Positions 52,501-60,683 are shown, counted from the stretch's first letter. The stretch: DNA of 64,000 nt from Fasciolopsis buskii (GCA_008360955.1 LUCM01000194.1:1-64000); one strand, 5' to 3'. Numbers and translations: made by a program. The notes: a model not told the origin generated them from the sequence alone.

Positions 52501-55500
52501 GTAATGGTAGACGACACTCGTCACATCACTGTCATCAATGAATCATTTTGGAATTTCATAGAAATAACCGTTTCCGGTTGGAAACTGTTGCTTTTCTCTC
52601 TCTAACTTCTGGGTTTCAGTGACAACGCTTTAGTCAGGCTTACTCGTCTATTCGATGAGCTTTGTATTCTCCGTGTCTTGGATTGGGTGCTAGGTTGCAC
52701 GAGTCTCGGATTCTAGAATTAAACCGAATGTGCCGTGTATTTGGAACAAGGGATAGGAAGCATAACGTGATCCGCTTATCAGCACTGCCATTCGTGTGAC
52801 AAGTCGGGACTTACGAACGCATCTCGCGTGTGAGACGGGAACAATTCAAGCGTTTAGTACCCCTCTAGCCACTCACACTTTGTCTGACGTATCGATAAAA
52901 TCACTGATGCACAATAAACATCGAGAACTCTTTTTATTCTCCCTAAACAACAAAGTAGAAAACATTGATGAGTTCCACTACGAAATACTCTTGTTAGTCC
53001 CCTTGGAAACAGTGGTCGAGACGTGTCATCAGGTTGGGCCTATTAATGCACCGCGCAAACTCTTCTCTGATCTACAGTGTCACCATCTTTATTGGCATAC
53101 CGAAATCGGAACTGTTTCACGAGTCCAGTCGAAATCCGAATACTTTGATATCAAACGTCTGTGATTCCTCACCCAATTTCGGATAATTTATTCACATTCA
53201 TTTCCATCGAATCGGTTGTATTTTTCGTTTTGTCGATCCTATTCACAACGAAAACTTGTGACAGTGCTGTTGTGATTGGTGCCTAAAACGTGCACTTCCA
53301 AAGTGGCATCGTTGCTCACTCCACAGAATGTGTGTGTGTGTGTGTGTGTATTTCTGTGTGTGTCAGAAGCACAGACCGGTTTGTAGAGGTCATTGCTTCT
53401 TCCGTTGTTATTGTTTATGTACTTTCTAATCCTTTTTTGCAGTTTTCTAGCCGATCGCTAGACGGTTATGCAATTGTCATCCAAAAAAATCCGATATCCT
53501 AGAATTTAAAATCCGTTCTACGATTCATTGATTATCATTATCGATAGTACAGGAAATACACATGCGTTAATCTTTTTCTTAAGGAATTATCGGTTCGTAC
53601 ATAGTTTCACATGCTTGACAAACCGATTTACGCTCGGGTTTGGCAACGTTCACAAGGATCGTTTTGTGTTGTTCCAATGTGTGCTGGTCGTTTAGATCAA
53701 ATCTACTGGAATATGAATCTTCTAGATTTCACTTGTCAGTGAAAACGAAGATCATCCTCTAGAATTCACACAAGTCTTGAATCAGAAAAGTCGAATTAAG
53801 GTCACATAATTAGAACGGTTTGGAACAAAATTGGCGTCAAATCTCGTAGTTGGACAACGCACAATATCTAAAAAACACTGCGAGACAATCACAGGATAAA
53901 CCATATATTTTGAGGTCTTATACGATCACTAGCTAGCCTGAAAACGCAGTGATATCAACAAATCATTGGGCATATCCGATGTCGATTAAAAGTAAATTTA
54001 TTTTGGTAAACTCGTAATTGAAACGTACTACTTTGTTGGCTAAATTTAGACACTTTAGTATGAAGGTCTCTGTTGTCATGGCAGCATAATGATTTTGTTT
54101 CTGTTATCGATGTGCAATTATTGTCCATTGGAATTGTTAACAAACACAGACTACAGTCAGTCTTGTTGACAGGCTGAGTTGAAATATTACCGAAACTGGG
54201 CATTCTTTCTCTCGCTCTTTAATGACTTCCCCTGAGATTGTTGATAGTCACTTATACCTCATTTTCAAATGCTCCATGCCAAGTATTGGCATTTCTGCCA
54301 AAACTGACAGATTTGATTTAAGCACATTATTTGCCTGGAAAAAAATGGCATATTTTTTAAATCTGCCAACCAAATTACGATGTCGTTGTGTATTTCTCCG
54401 ACAAAGGTGTCACGTAACATTTCCCAGTTTTGGGCGCTCATCAGACCTGACATTACTGTCAAATCTAGTCACATGAATGATGTTTGGCATCGTAAGAAAC
54501 TACAAAACTATCGATATCGATTATTCCTCACTTGATACATCCGAAGGGTTAGTCAGAATCGCTAGATGCCCAGACCTAAAATCTGGATAGTCGATGAAAA
54601 ATCGATATTCACCATCCGGTTCAACAGGACGGTGTATCATATGTCTCATCAAGTACTTGGATTCAGCGTTGCTCACCTCAAATCTGAGTCCTCCGACCAT
54701 TAGTGATTGATCAAATCGGAGGGAGTCCTCTTGGTAGATAAAATTTTAGTCAAAACGATCCCGTATCCGGTTTCAGTGCACCGGAGATAAACTAGGTTCT
54801 AGTACCTGACCGCTCTTCACCAATACATTGATTCACTGAAATATCAAAAAGAAATCCCGCTAAGAATAGGATACAATGACAGCGCCACTCCGATGCGGCC
54901 CACATTTCACCGCTTGGTCCAGAAAAGACAACGGAAAATGATAATCGCATGGTCCGAATTCCAGCAGTCGTACCAGTCGGGCTTAACAATTATTCAGTCA
55001 AATGAGGCATGGCGACTAGGAGTCTCCACGATTCGAAAGTTCTCGAGGCCCCGTTCAGCAGGAATGGCAATATGCGATGTGTAGGCCTTGGTTCGAATCC
55101 GTCAGGCCTAATTAGCAGCTACCGACGTTGCGGACAGCAAAGACCAAAAAAGAGTAGATCGATCGTGACCATTCCAAGCGAAGTGGCGCGAATTCACAAG
55201 ACTAATTAACGATTCTCTTCATAATCTACCAAAAGCTTCCAAAAAATAATGACTTAGCCATCTAGGTCAAAATCACACAAATATCACCGGGGTAAATTTG
55301 TTACGCTAGCTCGAAAATGTATACACACTTTTAAGCATCTTTTAGATCGCACAAACTTGCGATTCCGTTTCCTCCAGTCTCACACTGGCACTTTCGCCAC
55401 ACATGACAAATTGGTGAATATAATGAGCTATCTTGGAACTGGGTACTGGAAACTGAAGCGTGATTGGTTTGGCGGAATTCTCGCCTCTGAACTCATTAAC

Positions 55501-56944
55501 AGCATGGAAGATTATTCGATCGAACAAATAGGAAAGCGGTCTTGGAAATGATGCACAGTTGCGGAAATCATTGGAAAAAAATCAATATGCCAAAGTGGAA
55601 CTCTTATAGGGGACGTTAGCCGATGACTGATTGGAATATGAGTACAACTCGGTATGCGTAGACGGCTGAATAAAGTTTTGCCATGCCAATACATATAAAA
55701 CAAATCTGGTTACAGACCATGCGTCGTCAGAACCAAAAAGAAAATGGAAAGAAAAAGAAACAAGGTGGAATCTATCCCACATGCTTGCTCTTCTATCCTC
55801 CGTCTGCGCATCTTCGCCTAACCATCGTGATCAGCAATTGGTCAGTCGGTTTTAGACGATCGCACCACTGGAAGTTTATCATCTGAGTTTCATATCTCAA
55901 ACCTTTGATCAAACAGACGCAACCTCCAGACCGTGAGACGATCTTGGGGTTTCATTATTCACTCAATGCTTGAATGCCTCGTCTACACGCCTTTCGGATG
56001 GGGCTGGACATCCCACGTGTCCAGTCCACTCGCTCATCACGAACGTTGTTGGCCACGACGCTTCATGCTATACGCACTTCGTCGATCGCTGATTAGTTTG
56101 GAATCACGGTTTAGCCATTTTCTCCCATACTGACTCTCAGATATCTATCGACCCGACGGAGAGCGACGAACACTCGTCCTCAATTCTTGTTGGAACCGTC
56201 CCGAGAAGTTAGCACAGTTTCAGGGGCTCCATTTTCCAAGGCATTTTCGGCTAGCGCTAAGCTAAACCACAATTCCCACCAGTTTGTGTTCACTCTGTTT
56301 GGATAGAACGACTAGTTCACACCTCTGGTAAATCACACCGATGATGTTGTGTCGAATCAGGCGATGGGATTGTTTTCGGTCTGGAACACAATCAATCGGT
56401 CATTTAGACCACACTTATTTCTGTCTTACAACCCTTCCAATCGGGCCGATAAACCGTGCGCAACAGGCTGAGTACCATATTACACATTTAATCTATATCC
56501 CTGGACACCTGAACCTTGGATGTTCCCGTACGATGTAAATTTTCAATTAAAATAAGGAAAACTGATCGTGAAATTTGTGAAACGCGTCTATTCTGTCGTG
56601 TTTGCTTTCTTGGCAGATGAAATCGTCCAAAAAATACGAGGACGCGAATCCGGAATGGAACGAGGAGATTGTTCTCAACCATCAGGTACGTTTGTTATGG
56701 GATTGTGCAAATTCATCTGACCAGATCGTCTCGTTTCGTTTCGTCTACTTTTTACTTGTATTTTCGGTTGCATTTGTATTCCGTTTGACAGGCGTTTCTA
56801 ATCATGATACGCGTGCACTTCAGTCAAAAATGGGCAAGAAATACACAAGTGGTTCTCAAAGATGAAGAACGGAGAAAAACAACGAATTTAGAAACCATTC
56901 CCACTTTGTTTGGTCAATATCCGCCCCAGATAGGACAGAATAAG
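6859..56944 (+). CDS. Ferlin (dysferlin/myoferlin-like), N-terminal part of a multi-exon gene, 3' end outside the window
   Basis: The spliced model joins 6859-6958, 12614-12761, 23171-23270, 26025-26106, 31420-31667, 46967-47359, 49037-49077, 49121-49203, 50666-50751, 56617-56685 and, less surely, 56792-56944. All introns are GT-AG and phases agree at every junction (1,2,0,0,0... with 2 and 1 after exons 7 and 8). The product has 450 residues through exon 10, or 501 with exon 11, against about 2,000 for full ferlins. Visible domains are C2A (about 1-128), a Gly-rich linker (129-226), C2B (227-300), a FerI-like segment (about 303-357) and the first part of C2C (about 384-450). The stretch around residues 368-400 (DIESNLLRPAG, AEDLPQMD) is closest to vertebrate dysferlin and myoferlin rather than otoferlin. 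Ferlins are C-terminally anchored proteins of Ca2+-dependent membrane fusion and repair; that role is taken from the family. Orthology to one vertebrate paralogue is not claimed. Confidence 0.92.
6959..12613 (+). other. Ferlin intron 1 (5,655 bases)
   Basis: Starts GTATGC and ends TTTTAG. Mostly anonymous AT-rich DNA with a short TA-rich stretch near 7016-7034. I found no gene, RNA or recognisable mobile element inside it. Confidence 0.8.
12614..12761 (+). CDS. Ferlin exon 2: central and C-terminal part of C2A
   Basis: Acceptor TTTTAG, donor GTAAGC, starting in phase 1 and ending after two bases of codon 83. It encodes the C2A core including DDELNPTWNETLVFDL (residues 43-58) and the Ca2+-binding loop 3 in KDFDKVTPDK (Asp75, Asp77, Asp82). 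The NP.WNE motif is the typical ferlin/C2 strand signature. With Asp25 of exon 1, four of the five usual Ca2+ ligand positions are acidic, so C2A looks able to bind Ca2+ (inference). Confidence 0.92.
13829..13851 (-). repeat. (GAT)n microsatellite forming the RTE 3' tail
   Basis: On the minus strand the short GAT/ATGAT tract directly follows the retrotransposon 3' UTR, which fits the simple-repeat tails of RTE elements. Confidence 0.7.
14026..15192 (-). pseudogene. Reverse transcriptase remnant of the RTE-type element
   Basis: Coding part of the element above. RT motifs before and including YADD are intact in one frame (about 15192 to 14719). One stop codon after DYADDVV and loss of the N-terminus make it nonfunctional. 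The gap 14246-14590 is represented by 345 N, a multiple of three, and the same frame continues on both sides of it, but the true length is unknown. Confidence 0.85.
14246..14590. other. Assembly gap (345 N)
   Basis: A run of N inside the retrotransposon. Open frames that run through it are artefacts of translating N. Confidence 0.99.
16834..16912 (+). repeat. Dispersed repeat D, copy 1
   Basis: GATTGGATGACAAGTCC followed by TTTAAGAATCACATGGTGATT is repeated with substitutions at 45027-45081 and, from AATCACATGGT onward, at 63871-63930. The family was not identified. Confidence 0.55.
17010..17078 (+). repeat. Dispersed repeat E, copy 1
   Basis: The stretch from CGGTTTGGCGG through GGTATGCGTACCCGGTATTC to CAGCCATCCGTATG reappears at 19081-19150 in the same orientation with roughly 80% identity by eye. 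The family was not identified. Confidence 0.6.
17224..17226. other. Three-base N gap
   Basis: Three unresolved bases in intron 2, with no coding context. Confidence 0.99.
18996..19050. repeat. (TA)n microsatellite
   Basis: An AT-alternating tract with a few interruptions (ACGCG, ACAT, TGT), lying just upstream of dispersed repeat E copy 2. Confidence 0.95.
19081..19150 (+). repeat. Dispersed repeat E, copy 2
   Basis: Matches 17010-17078: CGGTTTCCC, TATGCGTACCGGGCATTC and TTTGTCCAAGCATCC align with the first copy. Confidence 0.6.
19262..19317. repeat. (TA)n microsatellite with TGCATA interruptions
   Basis: Three TA blocks separated by GCA-containing interruptions. Confidence 0.95.
20969..21000. 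repeat. (TA)n microsatellite
   Basis: About 30 bases of alternating TA ending in TGTATATACA. Confidence 0.95.
23171..23270 (+). CDS. Ferlin exon 3: C2A strand and start of its last strand region
   Basis: The acceptor is TCGATCAG and the donor GTAAGT. The single leading base completes Lys83, after which the exon reads LMAKATLPLRGVV and LTLLNKNGKELA (residues 84-116). This matches the part of ferlin C2A that follows calcium loop 3, where vertebrate members have a LIGTATV-like strand and a short loop ending in a Gly-rich turn. It ends in phase 0, which fits the next exon. Confidence 0.88.
23271..26024 (+). other. Ferlin intron 3 (2,754 bases)
   Basis: Contains a (CA)n tract at 24543-24571. Otherwise I recognise nothing in it. 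Confidence 0.8.
24543..24571. repeat. (CA)n microsatellite
   Basis: An uninterrupted CA dinucleotide run of about 29 bases. Confidence 0.97.
26025..26106 (+). CDS. Ferlin exon 4: last C2A strand and start of the glycine-rich linker
   Basis: Acceptor TTTTTAG, donor GTATGT. It encodes STLELSMVYKKPSVAS (residues 117-132), corresponding to the final C2A strand, followed by a run of six Gly, two Ala and more Gly (133-144). It begins in phase 0 and ends with one base of a Gly codon. A longer open frame from 26008 overlaps it in another phase and is not the coding one. Confidence 0.85.
28075..28135 (-). repeat. tRNA-like repeat fragment
   Basis: On the minus strand a B-box-like GCGGGTTCGAATCCACC is preceded by tRNA-like sequence (GCGGTCAACATTGTGGCGTC). 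It looks like the head of a tRNA-derived SINE; no complete cloverleaf can be drawn. Confidence 0.45.
29575..29690 (-). repeat. SINE-like element, minus strand
   Basis: Read on the minus strand it begins GCCGCGATGGCTTAGTGGTT, an A-box-like tRNA head resembling the copies at 47710 and 59073. It lies back to back with the plus-strand copy that follows. Confidence 0.5.
29706..29900 (+). repeat. SINE-like element A, diverged copy
   Basis: Contains GGCCTAGTGGCCATGATAGT, GACTCACAATCGTTCC and a B-box-like ACGGGTTTGACTCCAAG, aligning with the tRNA-like heads at 47744 and 59100. A body similar to the other copies follows. Confidence 0.55.
30907..30936. repeat. Interrupted (GT)n microsatellite
   Basis: GT repeats with two GC interruptions. 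Confidence 0.9.
31420..31667 (+). CDS. Ferlin exon 5: low-complexity linker between C2A and C2B
   Basis: Acceptor TTTCAG, donor GTCAGT. Two leading bases complete Gly144, followed by 82 codons (145-226). The sequence is dominated by Gly, Ser, Asp and Ala, includes a five-Gly run, and ends in IRRKQHEPYSTKVDDYQ, where a basic patch leads into C2B (vertebrate ferlins have a similar basic stretch before C2B). The phase-0 end joins exactly to the C2B exon, giving DYQ-IRVKIIEARQL. The Gly-rich composition differs from the acidic, Pro-containing linker of vertebrate relatives. Confidence 0.88.
34036..34074. repeat. (TA)n microsatellite
   Basis: About 39 bases of alternating TA. Confidence 0.97.
34390..34405. 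repeat. (GT)n microsatellite
   Basis: Eight GT units. Confidence 0.9.
34483..34555. repeat. (GAT)n trinucleotide microsatellite
   Basis: About 24 GAT units with one GGT interruption. The poly-Met open frame across it is an artefact of the repeat. Confidence 0.97.
40603..40627. repeat. (CATA)n-rich tract
   Basis: Imperfect CATA tetranucleotide repeats. Confidence 0.8.
45027..45081 (+). repeat. Dispersed repeat D, copy 2
   Basis: GAATGGATGGCAAGTCC, then CTTAAGAATCACATAATTATT and CAGGCAAGACCAAC, aligns with 16834-16912 except for a deletion of about 20 bases. Confidence 0.55.
46448..46505 (-). repeat. tRNA-like repeat B, minus strand
   Basis: The reverse complement reads GAACGTGAATGTCCCGGGTT followed by GAAATCCTCCCGACCA, matching the plus-strand copy at 61642 (GGACGTGAAGGTCACGGGTT, CGAATCCTCCCACCA). 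A tRNA-derived repeat. Confidence 0.55.
46967..47359 (+). CDS. Ferlin exon 6: C2B domain and FerI-like segment
   Basis: This is the largest exon, 131 codons (residues 227-357), acceptor TATACAG, donor GTAAGC, both in phase 0. It starts IRVKIIEARQLQGG and contains C2B, then a FerI-like part with IGTFKFDLSLAYEQDKH, NKWLLLSDPEDPMSG and PKGYLKISLLILGPGDEP. C2B loop 1 reads NITPVCK, lacking the usual Asp-Pro, and loop 3 reads FNAKKLRQD with one Asp. It therefore probably does not bind Ca2+, as is typical for ferlin C2B. The match to ferlins is clear over its whole length. Confidence 0.96.
47710..47935 (+). mobile_element. tRNA-derived SINE-like element A, best-preserved copy
   Basis: The head 47744-47813 is about 70 bases and strongly tRNA-like. 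GCCCG at the 5' side can pair with CGGGC at the 3' side; the A-box region is TAGCGTAATGGCTAAGGC and the B-box region is GGGTTCGCGTCCCAG. An anticodon-loop-like CTCAGAA sits between CGA and TCG. A tRNA-unrelated body follows with ACAGTGCTTCCATGGTTTC, also seen at 51970 and 59211. TCTGTAGGAAC occurs on both sides (47697-47707 and 47923-47933); it may be a target-site duplication, but the right-hand copy also resembles the end of the 59 kb copy. Confidence 0.65.
48020..48285 (+). mobile_element. Decayed RTE-type LINE fragment (region before the reverse transcriptase)
   Basis: The + strand translation includes KSKLIGSLMMDRELYGSER, RIFNRLIRNTDPRKSSVTEM and GESDGSLIRPQDRLLELLA, then a stop, HFI, a stop and QFSQS. 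This matches the stretch linking endonuclease and RT in trematode RTE elements, where the family usually has WAEHFEEQFSWP. Both stops (TAG, TAA) fall where Glu codons are expected, so the copy is a mutated remnant. It is unrelated to the ferlin coding sequence around it. Confidence 0.65.
49037..49077 (+). CDS. Ferlin exon 7: short acidic connector before C2C
   Basis: A 41-base exon, acceptor TTCACAG, donor GTGAGT. It encodes SLKVDDSDEQDIE plus two bases of Ser371. The acidic stretch followed by DIESNLL across the junction with exon 8 corresponds to the conserved acidic linker before C2C in dysferlin and myoferlin. It is separated from exon 8 by an intron of only 43 bases. Confidence 0.88.
49078..49120 (+). 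other. Ferlin intron 7, 43-base micro-intron
   Basis: Begins GTGAGT and ends TTTTCGTAG. Its removal joins DIES and NLLRPAG exactly as in other ferlins, so the intron is real despite its size. Confidence 0.9.
49121..49203 (+). CDS. Ferlin exon 8: start of C2C
   Basis: Acceptor TTTCGTAG, donor GTAAGT. One leading base completes Ser371, then NLLRPAGIQLRPAVLK and IRLYKAEDLPQ (372-398), ending with one base of Met399. The LLRPAG motif and the AEDLPQMD turn are diagnostic of ferlin C2C. Confidence 0.93.
49204..50665 (+). other. Ferlin intron 8 (1,462 bases)
   Basis: No gene or recognisable element seen. The sequence near 49360 has a weak tRNA-like GAGGTTCGAAAT. Confidence 0.8.
50666..50751 (+). 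CDS. Ferlin exon 9: C2C loop 1
   Basis: Acceptor GATCCAG, donor GTGAGT, ending in phase 0. It completes Met399 and continues DADTLGKLRKEEKEF and VDPYVVFSFAGTK (400-427). VDPYV (Asp416) is the C2 loop-1 signature. The Lys/Glu-rich insert between Asp400 and Val415 matches the insert found in ferlin C2C domains, although it is somewhat shorter than in vertebrates. Confidence 0.93.
51850..52010 (+). repeat. SINE-like element A, copy
   Basis: AGCGTAATGTCTTCGACG, GTTCGTCCCGAGTTTGCGTC and TGCAGTGTTTCTGTGGTTTC align with 47710-47935 and 59073-59283. The order of parts is the same. Confidence 0.6.
53329..53363. repeat. (TG)n microsatellite
   Basis: TG repeats interrupted by ATTTC. Confidence 0.93.
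55010..55115 (+). repeat. tRNA-like repeat fragment
   Basis: GGCATGGCGACTAGGAGTCT lies upstream of a B-box-like TTGGTTCGAATCCGTC at 55088-55103. It resembles the head of a tRNA-derived SINE but is too degraded to assign. Confidence 0.35.
56617..56685 (+). CDS. Ferlin exon 10: C2C strand with NPEWNE motif
   Basis: Acceptor TTGGCAG, donor GTACGT, phase 0 at both ends, 23 codons (428-450). It reads MKSSKKYEDANPEWNEEIVL; ANPEWNE is the conserved ferlin/C2 motif and follows FAGTK of exon 9 as expected. This is the last exon here that is recognisably ferlin. Confidence 0.92.
56686..56791 (+). other. Putative ferlin intron 10 (106 bases)
   Basis: Begins GTACGT and ends TTTGACAG, with a T-rich interior. 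It stays open in the exon 10 frame, so read-through rather than splicing cannot be excluded from sequence alone. Confidence 0.5.
56792..56944 (+). CDS. Possible ferlin exon 11 (uncertain)
   Basis: After a 106-base intron with a good pyrimidine-rich acceptor (CGTTTGACAG), a 51-codon phase-0 open segment reads AFLIMIRVHFSQKWARN and continues to GQYPPQIGQNK before a GTATAT donor. Splice sites and phase fit exon 10. However, the expected C2C continuation (a Phe-Pro-x-Met/Leu-Cys motif, then a strand with Asp-x-Asp) is not evident; only the IRVHF strand is plausible. It may be a diverged C2C part, an alternative exon, or chance open sequence. Confidence 0.4.
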
Positions 56945-57003
56945 GTATATATATATACAACATTTTGTTCACGCGTCCATATACTACTCACTATATATAT
57001 ATT
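56945..57003. repeat. TA-rich simple sequence
   Basis: Two TA blocks separated by unique sequence, starting in the putative donor of exon 11. Confidence 0.8.
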
Positions 57004-57084
57004 TGGCAAGCTAGGAGCACGAGTGTCGCGGAAGGAGCATGCCTACTAGACGGGGGGAGGAGTTGGAACGAGCAAACATGACTC

Positions 57085-57250
57085 TGAAACTTGGACTGGC
57101 ATTGAACCACGTGACCTCAATGGGTCTGATATGGCAACGAGCTAGGCGACAGAGGGTTGCCGTCTAACGTCAACATCACCGGCGGATTTGGAATTCGAAC
57201 CTCTGACCTGTTTGGCGGCGACAGACGGTCAATCCCCCTGACCACACACC
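57085..57250 (-). repeat. Two adjacent tRNA-like fragments, minus strand
   Basis: Read on the minus strand, GGTCAGAGGTTCGAATTCC (57184-57212) and a more degraded GAGGTCACGTGGTTCAATGCC (57098-57120) look like successive B-box regions. Each is preceded by tRNA-like sequence. Confidence 0.45.
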
Positions 57251-57785
57251 CAATCGAACCGAATCAAATCGGGGAAATAAGAGGCGGCTAATAGTTACCA
57301 CTCCGTTCCGAAAACTTTTGAACTCCTTTTTTTAAAAGCCCGAGAGCATTAGGAATGTACATTGTGTTAAGATCGGAAGGACATGCCGATAAATAAACTT
57401 GAGAGTAACTATTGTCGGTAATCAGAACTGTCTTCTAAGGCTACCTCCGCAGTTTTTCGACGCAGTGCGGCGTGCGAGGAACCCAATTTAGATTGGTACC
57501 CAAGCCCATCTCCTGACGGGATCAGGTCTGAATAGGGATTCGCAGTTTAGTGTAAGGGGATCTGTCATTGAAGAAAGACTGACGATACATTCGAGGCTTT
57601 TGGATGAGTTTAATTTTAATCCCGGTTCGGGGAGTGGTATGCATTCCATTGAAGATAAATTCCTCGGAAATTTCTGGAATTGGTACGGCTTTGGAAAAAG
57701 ACCACGTCATCAGTATAATTAAATATTCTGGATGAAAAAGAAGTCGGGAAACTACCGGCAAAAATGAGAAATAGAAAACAGGATG

Positions 57786-57873
57786 TTTGTCGTGGTTGCT
57801 AACTCCAGTGCCTTCAGTCGGTCTTCTCGACTTTGATTCAATCCCGTCTCGCCTAATCAGGTGAGAACGAACA
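57786..57873 (+). repeat. Dispersed repeat C, copy 1
   Basis: TTTGTCGTGGTTGCTAACTC at the start and CTCGCCTAATCAGGTGAGAA near the end recur in order at 59980-60067. The family was not identified. Confidence 0.6.
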
Positions 57874-59072
57874 ACTGGGCTCAGGCCATCCAGAAGGACA
57901 ACTTTCTTTATTTGTCATTATCAAATAATTAGTGCAAGTTCACACCGGATGGAGTTCTTTAGCTGATTGCCTTCCGTCCAACACGTCCGAAAATCGAATG
58001 CCCCCTTCCCCCTCGCCTCTGTGCGTGTTACGAAATCAGACCACTTACAATCGATCCGCGGGCTAGGATACTTGTCCTCGGGCTTGGTGTCGTCCCAGTT
58101 TCAAGCCCATGTGTTGCTCGACTGACGTTCGAGGAGTTTAGTCGTCAGTCCTATTCAGGTTTGTGGGAGTCATCCGACCGATCTAGGGTGGCCTTGCAAT
58201 TTTGGCATCTCCACGTCGCCTCCCCCTACAAGGGGTGAGCCGCTACGCTACGGTTGTTGTCACGTTGCTTGCTGATTCTTCGCCGTATCTTGAATGTCTG
58301 AACTCTTTTGGTAAGATAGTTCGGTAGCCATGGGAATAAGTGTTATGAAACTGTTGGAAATCTTAAGCTCCTGAGAAAGATCAGCGTGGGATATTGAATT
58401 AAAGGCCATAGAATAATCAGGAAACAGGCAGCAAAAAGTTCACTGAAAAGTTAGGCAAGGATTTGATTGTCAAGTTGACACCCATTCGGGCTGCAGATGT
58501 GAAGGTCGTGGAACGAAACCGTTTGATCATATCAAAATTGATGCCCTCGGGACTCGAACTAAAGGGAACTGGACAACGCAAATCGAGAATCAAACATGTG
58601 GATAAGTGATACGTTGCCAAAAATACTAATCATTTTGGTAAGTTGTGAAACGCTTGCAAATTGCCAAAGGGACACTCTCGGAACGAGTCACAGACGACGT
58701 TTTGGGCTGGCCGGAGTTTGAATAATATCTGTTGTAGAGCTGGGCTCGTGATCCGCGGAAATGCAAAAGAAACAAGGGAGAGAAGAAATTGATAAATAGT
58801 TGCTTAGGTTTAACATTTCGTTAGTCCACACGGAGCTTTTCGTTTGTCTATTCGATTTTCTGGCTACCTAAAAAGCCGTGTAGTTTGCCAATACAAGCCT
58901 AATATCCCCAGTTCTCCGGAGCCTCTTTGAAAAGGAAGCTTCTAACAGCTCAGTGTCTGTCTCAGTCGATTGGAAAAATCTCGTGACTTTTACATCTCCG
59001 GCGAGACATATGTGCTGGTTCCATTTGCCCGCTAGCCGTGCAAATCATTGTCGGATGAATGTTATACCATTT

Positions 59073-59283
59073 GTGGAAGTTCCACAAACCGTTGAAAAGC
59101 TGACCGGATAGCTTAGTGATTATGATGTCCGACTTATAATCACTCGTTCCGGGTTTGCGTCCCAGTTGGCCAGTTGCTGATGACGCATAAAAAGGATAAA
59201 ATAGCGGTGTGCAGTGTTTCCATGGGTTCGTAAAAATGACTTGAACGTTGATGCCGGGCGTTGAATAATTTTGTGCAACTATT
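59073..59283 (+). mobile_element. tRNA-derived SINE-like element A, copy
   Basis: Aligns with 47710-47935 along its length: GTGGAAGTTCCACAAACCG, GACCGGATAGCTTAGTGATT, CGTTCCGGGTTTGCGTCCC and GTGTGCAGTGTTTCCATGG. The B-box is preserved; the acceptor stem is not. Confidence 0.6.
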
Positions 59284-59979
59284 AGTCGTATGGGATTATT
59301 TTTTCCCTATTCGTGAAGTCATGCTAACCTCACTAGCCATGGGATTCCTAAAATGGAGAATAGTCACGAAGTGCATAGTAATATATGAGCTGTTGATTTT
59401 TGGACGTGCCCGACTACTGTACAGGGCTGAATAGTTTGCGTTTCGTTTTCCCCTCGCGATCAAAATGATCGTGTGAATTGGAAGACAATTGCCGCTTGAA
59501 AGACTACTTCCCACTGCCGTACACACGCCCGAGAGAAATTTCATCCATCGTGATTTTCGCCCGAGAAACTTGTTCAAAATGTCCCGTATGGCTGTGAATT
59601 TCCGTGAAAATACATGATTTTCAGTACATTCTCGTCAGACATTTCTAGTCACGGTATTGAAATAACCGTCTGGAAATAAAGCATCGGTTTGTGTGCTTCT
59701 AACGAGATCCGGTGAGATTTTATACGGTTCTACGCCAGAGTAATGATTGCCAGTCCTCCATCTCCTCATGTAAATGGACCGCAATTGCTCTGAGCCATGC
59801 GCCTTGCAGTATCGGGTACAACGAGAACTACCTTACATATCACAGACATTGATATGCAATTGATTGACTGGGTGAGTGAGTGAGCGAATAAGGAAGTGTT
59901 ATTTTTAGTTGCATGAAAACGAGTATCGTGTGCATCTATTCACTGATCGACAGTAGTACCTGTCTTTTTTAATATCACA

Positions 59980-60067
59980 TTTGTCGCTGTTGCTAACTCT
60001 AGCAGCCATGTCCAGTCGTCTTGTTTCTTGTTCGGCCCCGCTCCGCTTAATCAGGCGAGAACGAATA
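59980..60067 (+). repeat. Dispersed repeat C, copy 2
   Basis: TTTGTCGCTGTTGCTAACTC and CTCCGCTTAATCAGGCGAGA match copy 1 at 57786-57873 in the same orientation. Confidence 0.6.
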
Positions 60068-60185
60068 AAATCTAGCCTCTGATTGTTCTTCACAACTGTT
60101 TTCCAGACTGGAAATATATCCTACCTGGTTCCAATCTTGTTTGTGTCGGATCCGCAACTATTGTCACATATTGTCCGCGCGCATG

Positions 60186-60204
60186 AACACATACACACAC
60201 ACAC
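60186..60204. repeat. Short (CA)n tract
   Basis: CA repeats of about 19 bases. Confidence 0.85.
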
Positions 60205-60660
60205 GTGCGCCTAAGTTGTTTCCACGGCCAATCATCCTGTCCACGAATTGCCTACTTCTGTATTGAATTAATACTGTCTGATCAGTGATTGAAATACTGA
60301 TTAGCGGTTTTCGTGAAACACCTCAAAAGCTCATTTGTAGCATTTTATATTAAGATAGAACACGCTGATCATTCACGTAATAAATGAACGATTCGTGTGA
60401 AGCACATATACCACTACTGAATAAAATAATAGCGACACTACAGAACATTTTCAGGTTCGTTATCCAAGTGATAACAATATCCGTGTGGGTTTTTCCACAG
60501 AGCTGTCAACTCACGACAAACAACAAAAACCATGGAATGTTAAGGTACACGTTACCCCGCATTCCAAACTAGTTGGCCAAAGCTATTTAAAATGAAAAAT
60601 CCTCAACATCCTAATCGCCTCATCACCGGTTTAATTTGTTGTGTTGCCTTTTGGTCTTGT

Positions 60661-60683
60661 CAATCAATCAATCAATCAATCAA
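60661..60683. repeat. (CAAT)n tetranucleotide repeat
   Basis: Five to six CAAT units. Confidence 0.95.

Larger units (their letters stand above)
50752..56616 (+). other. Ferlin intron 9 (5,865 bases)
   Basis: Contains a SINE-like copy (51850-52010), a TG microsatellite (53329-53363) and a B-box-like GGTTCGAATCC at 55090-55100 in probable SINE sequence. No gene found. Confidence 0.8.
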
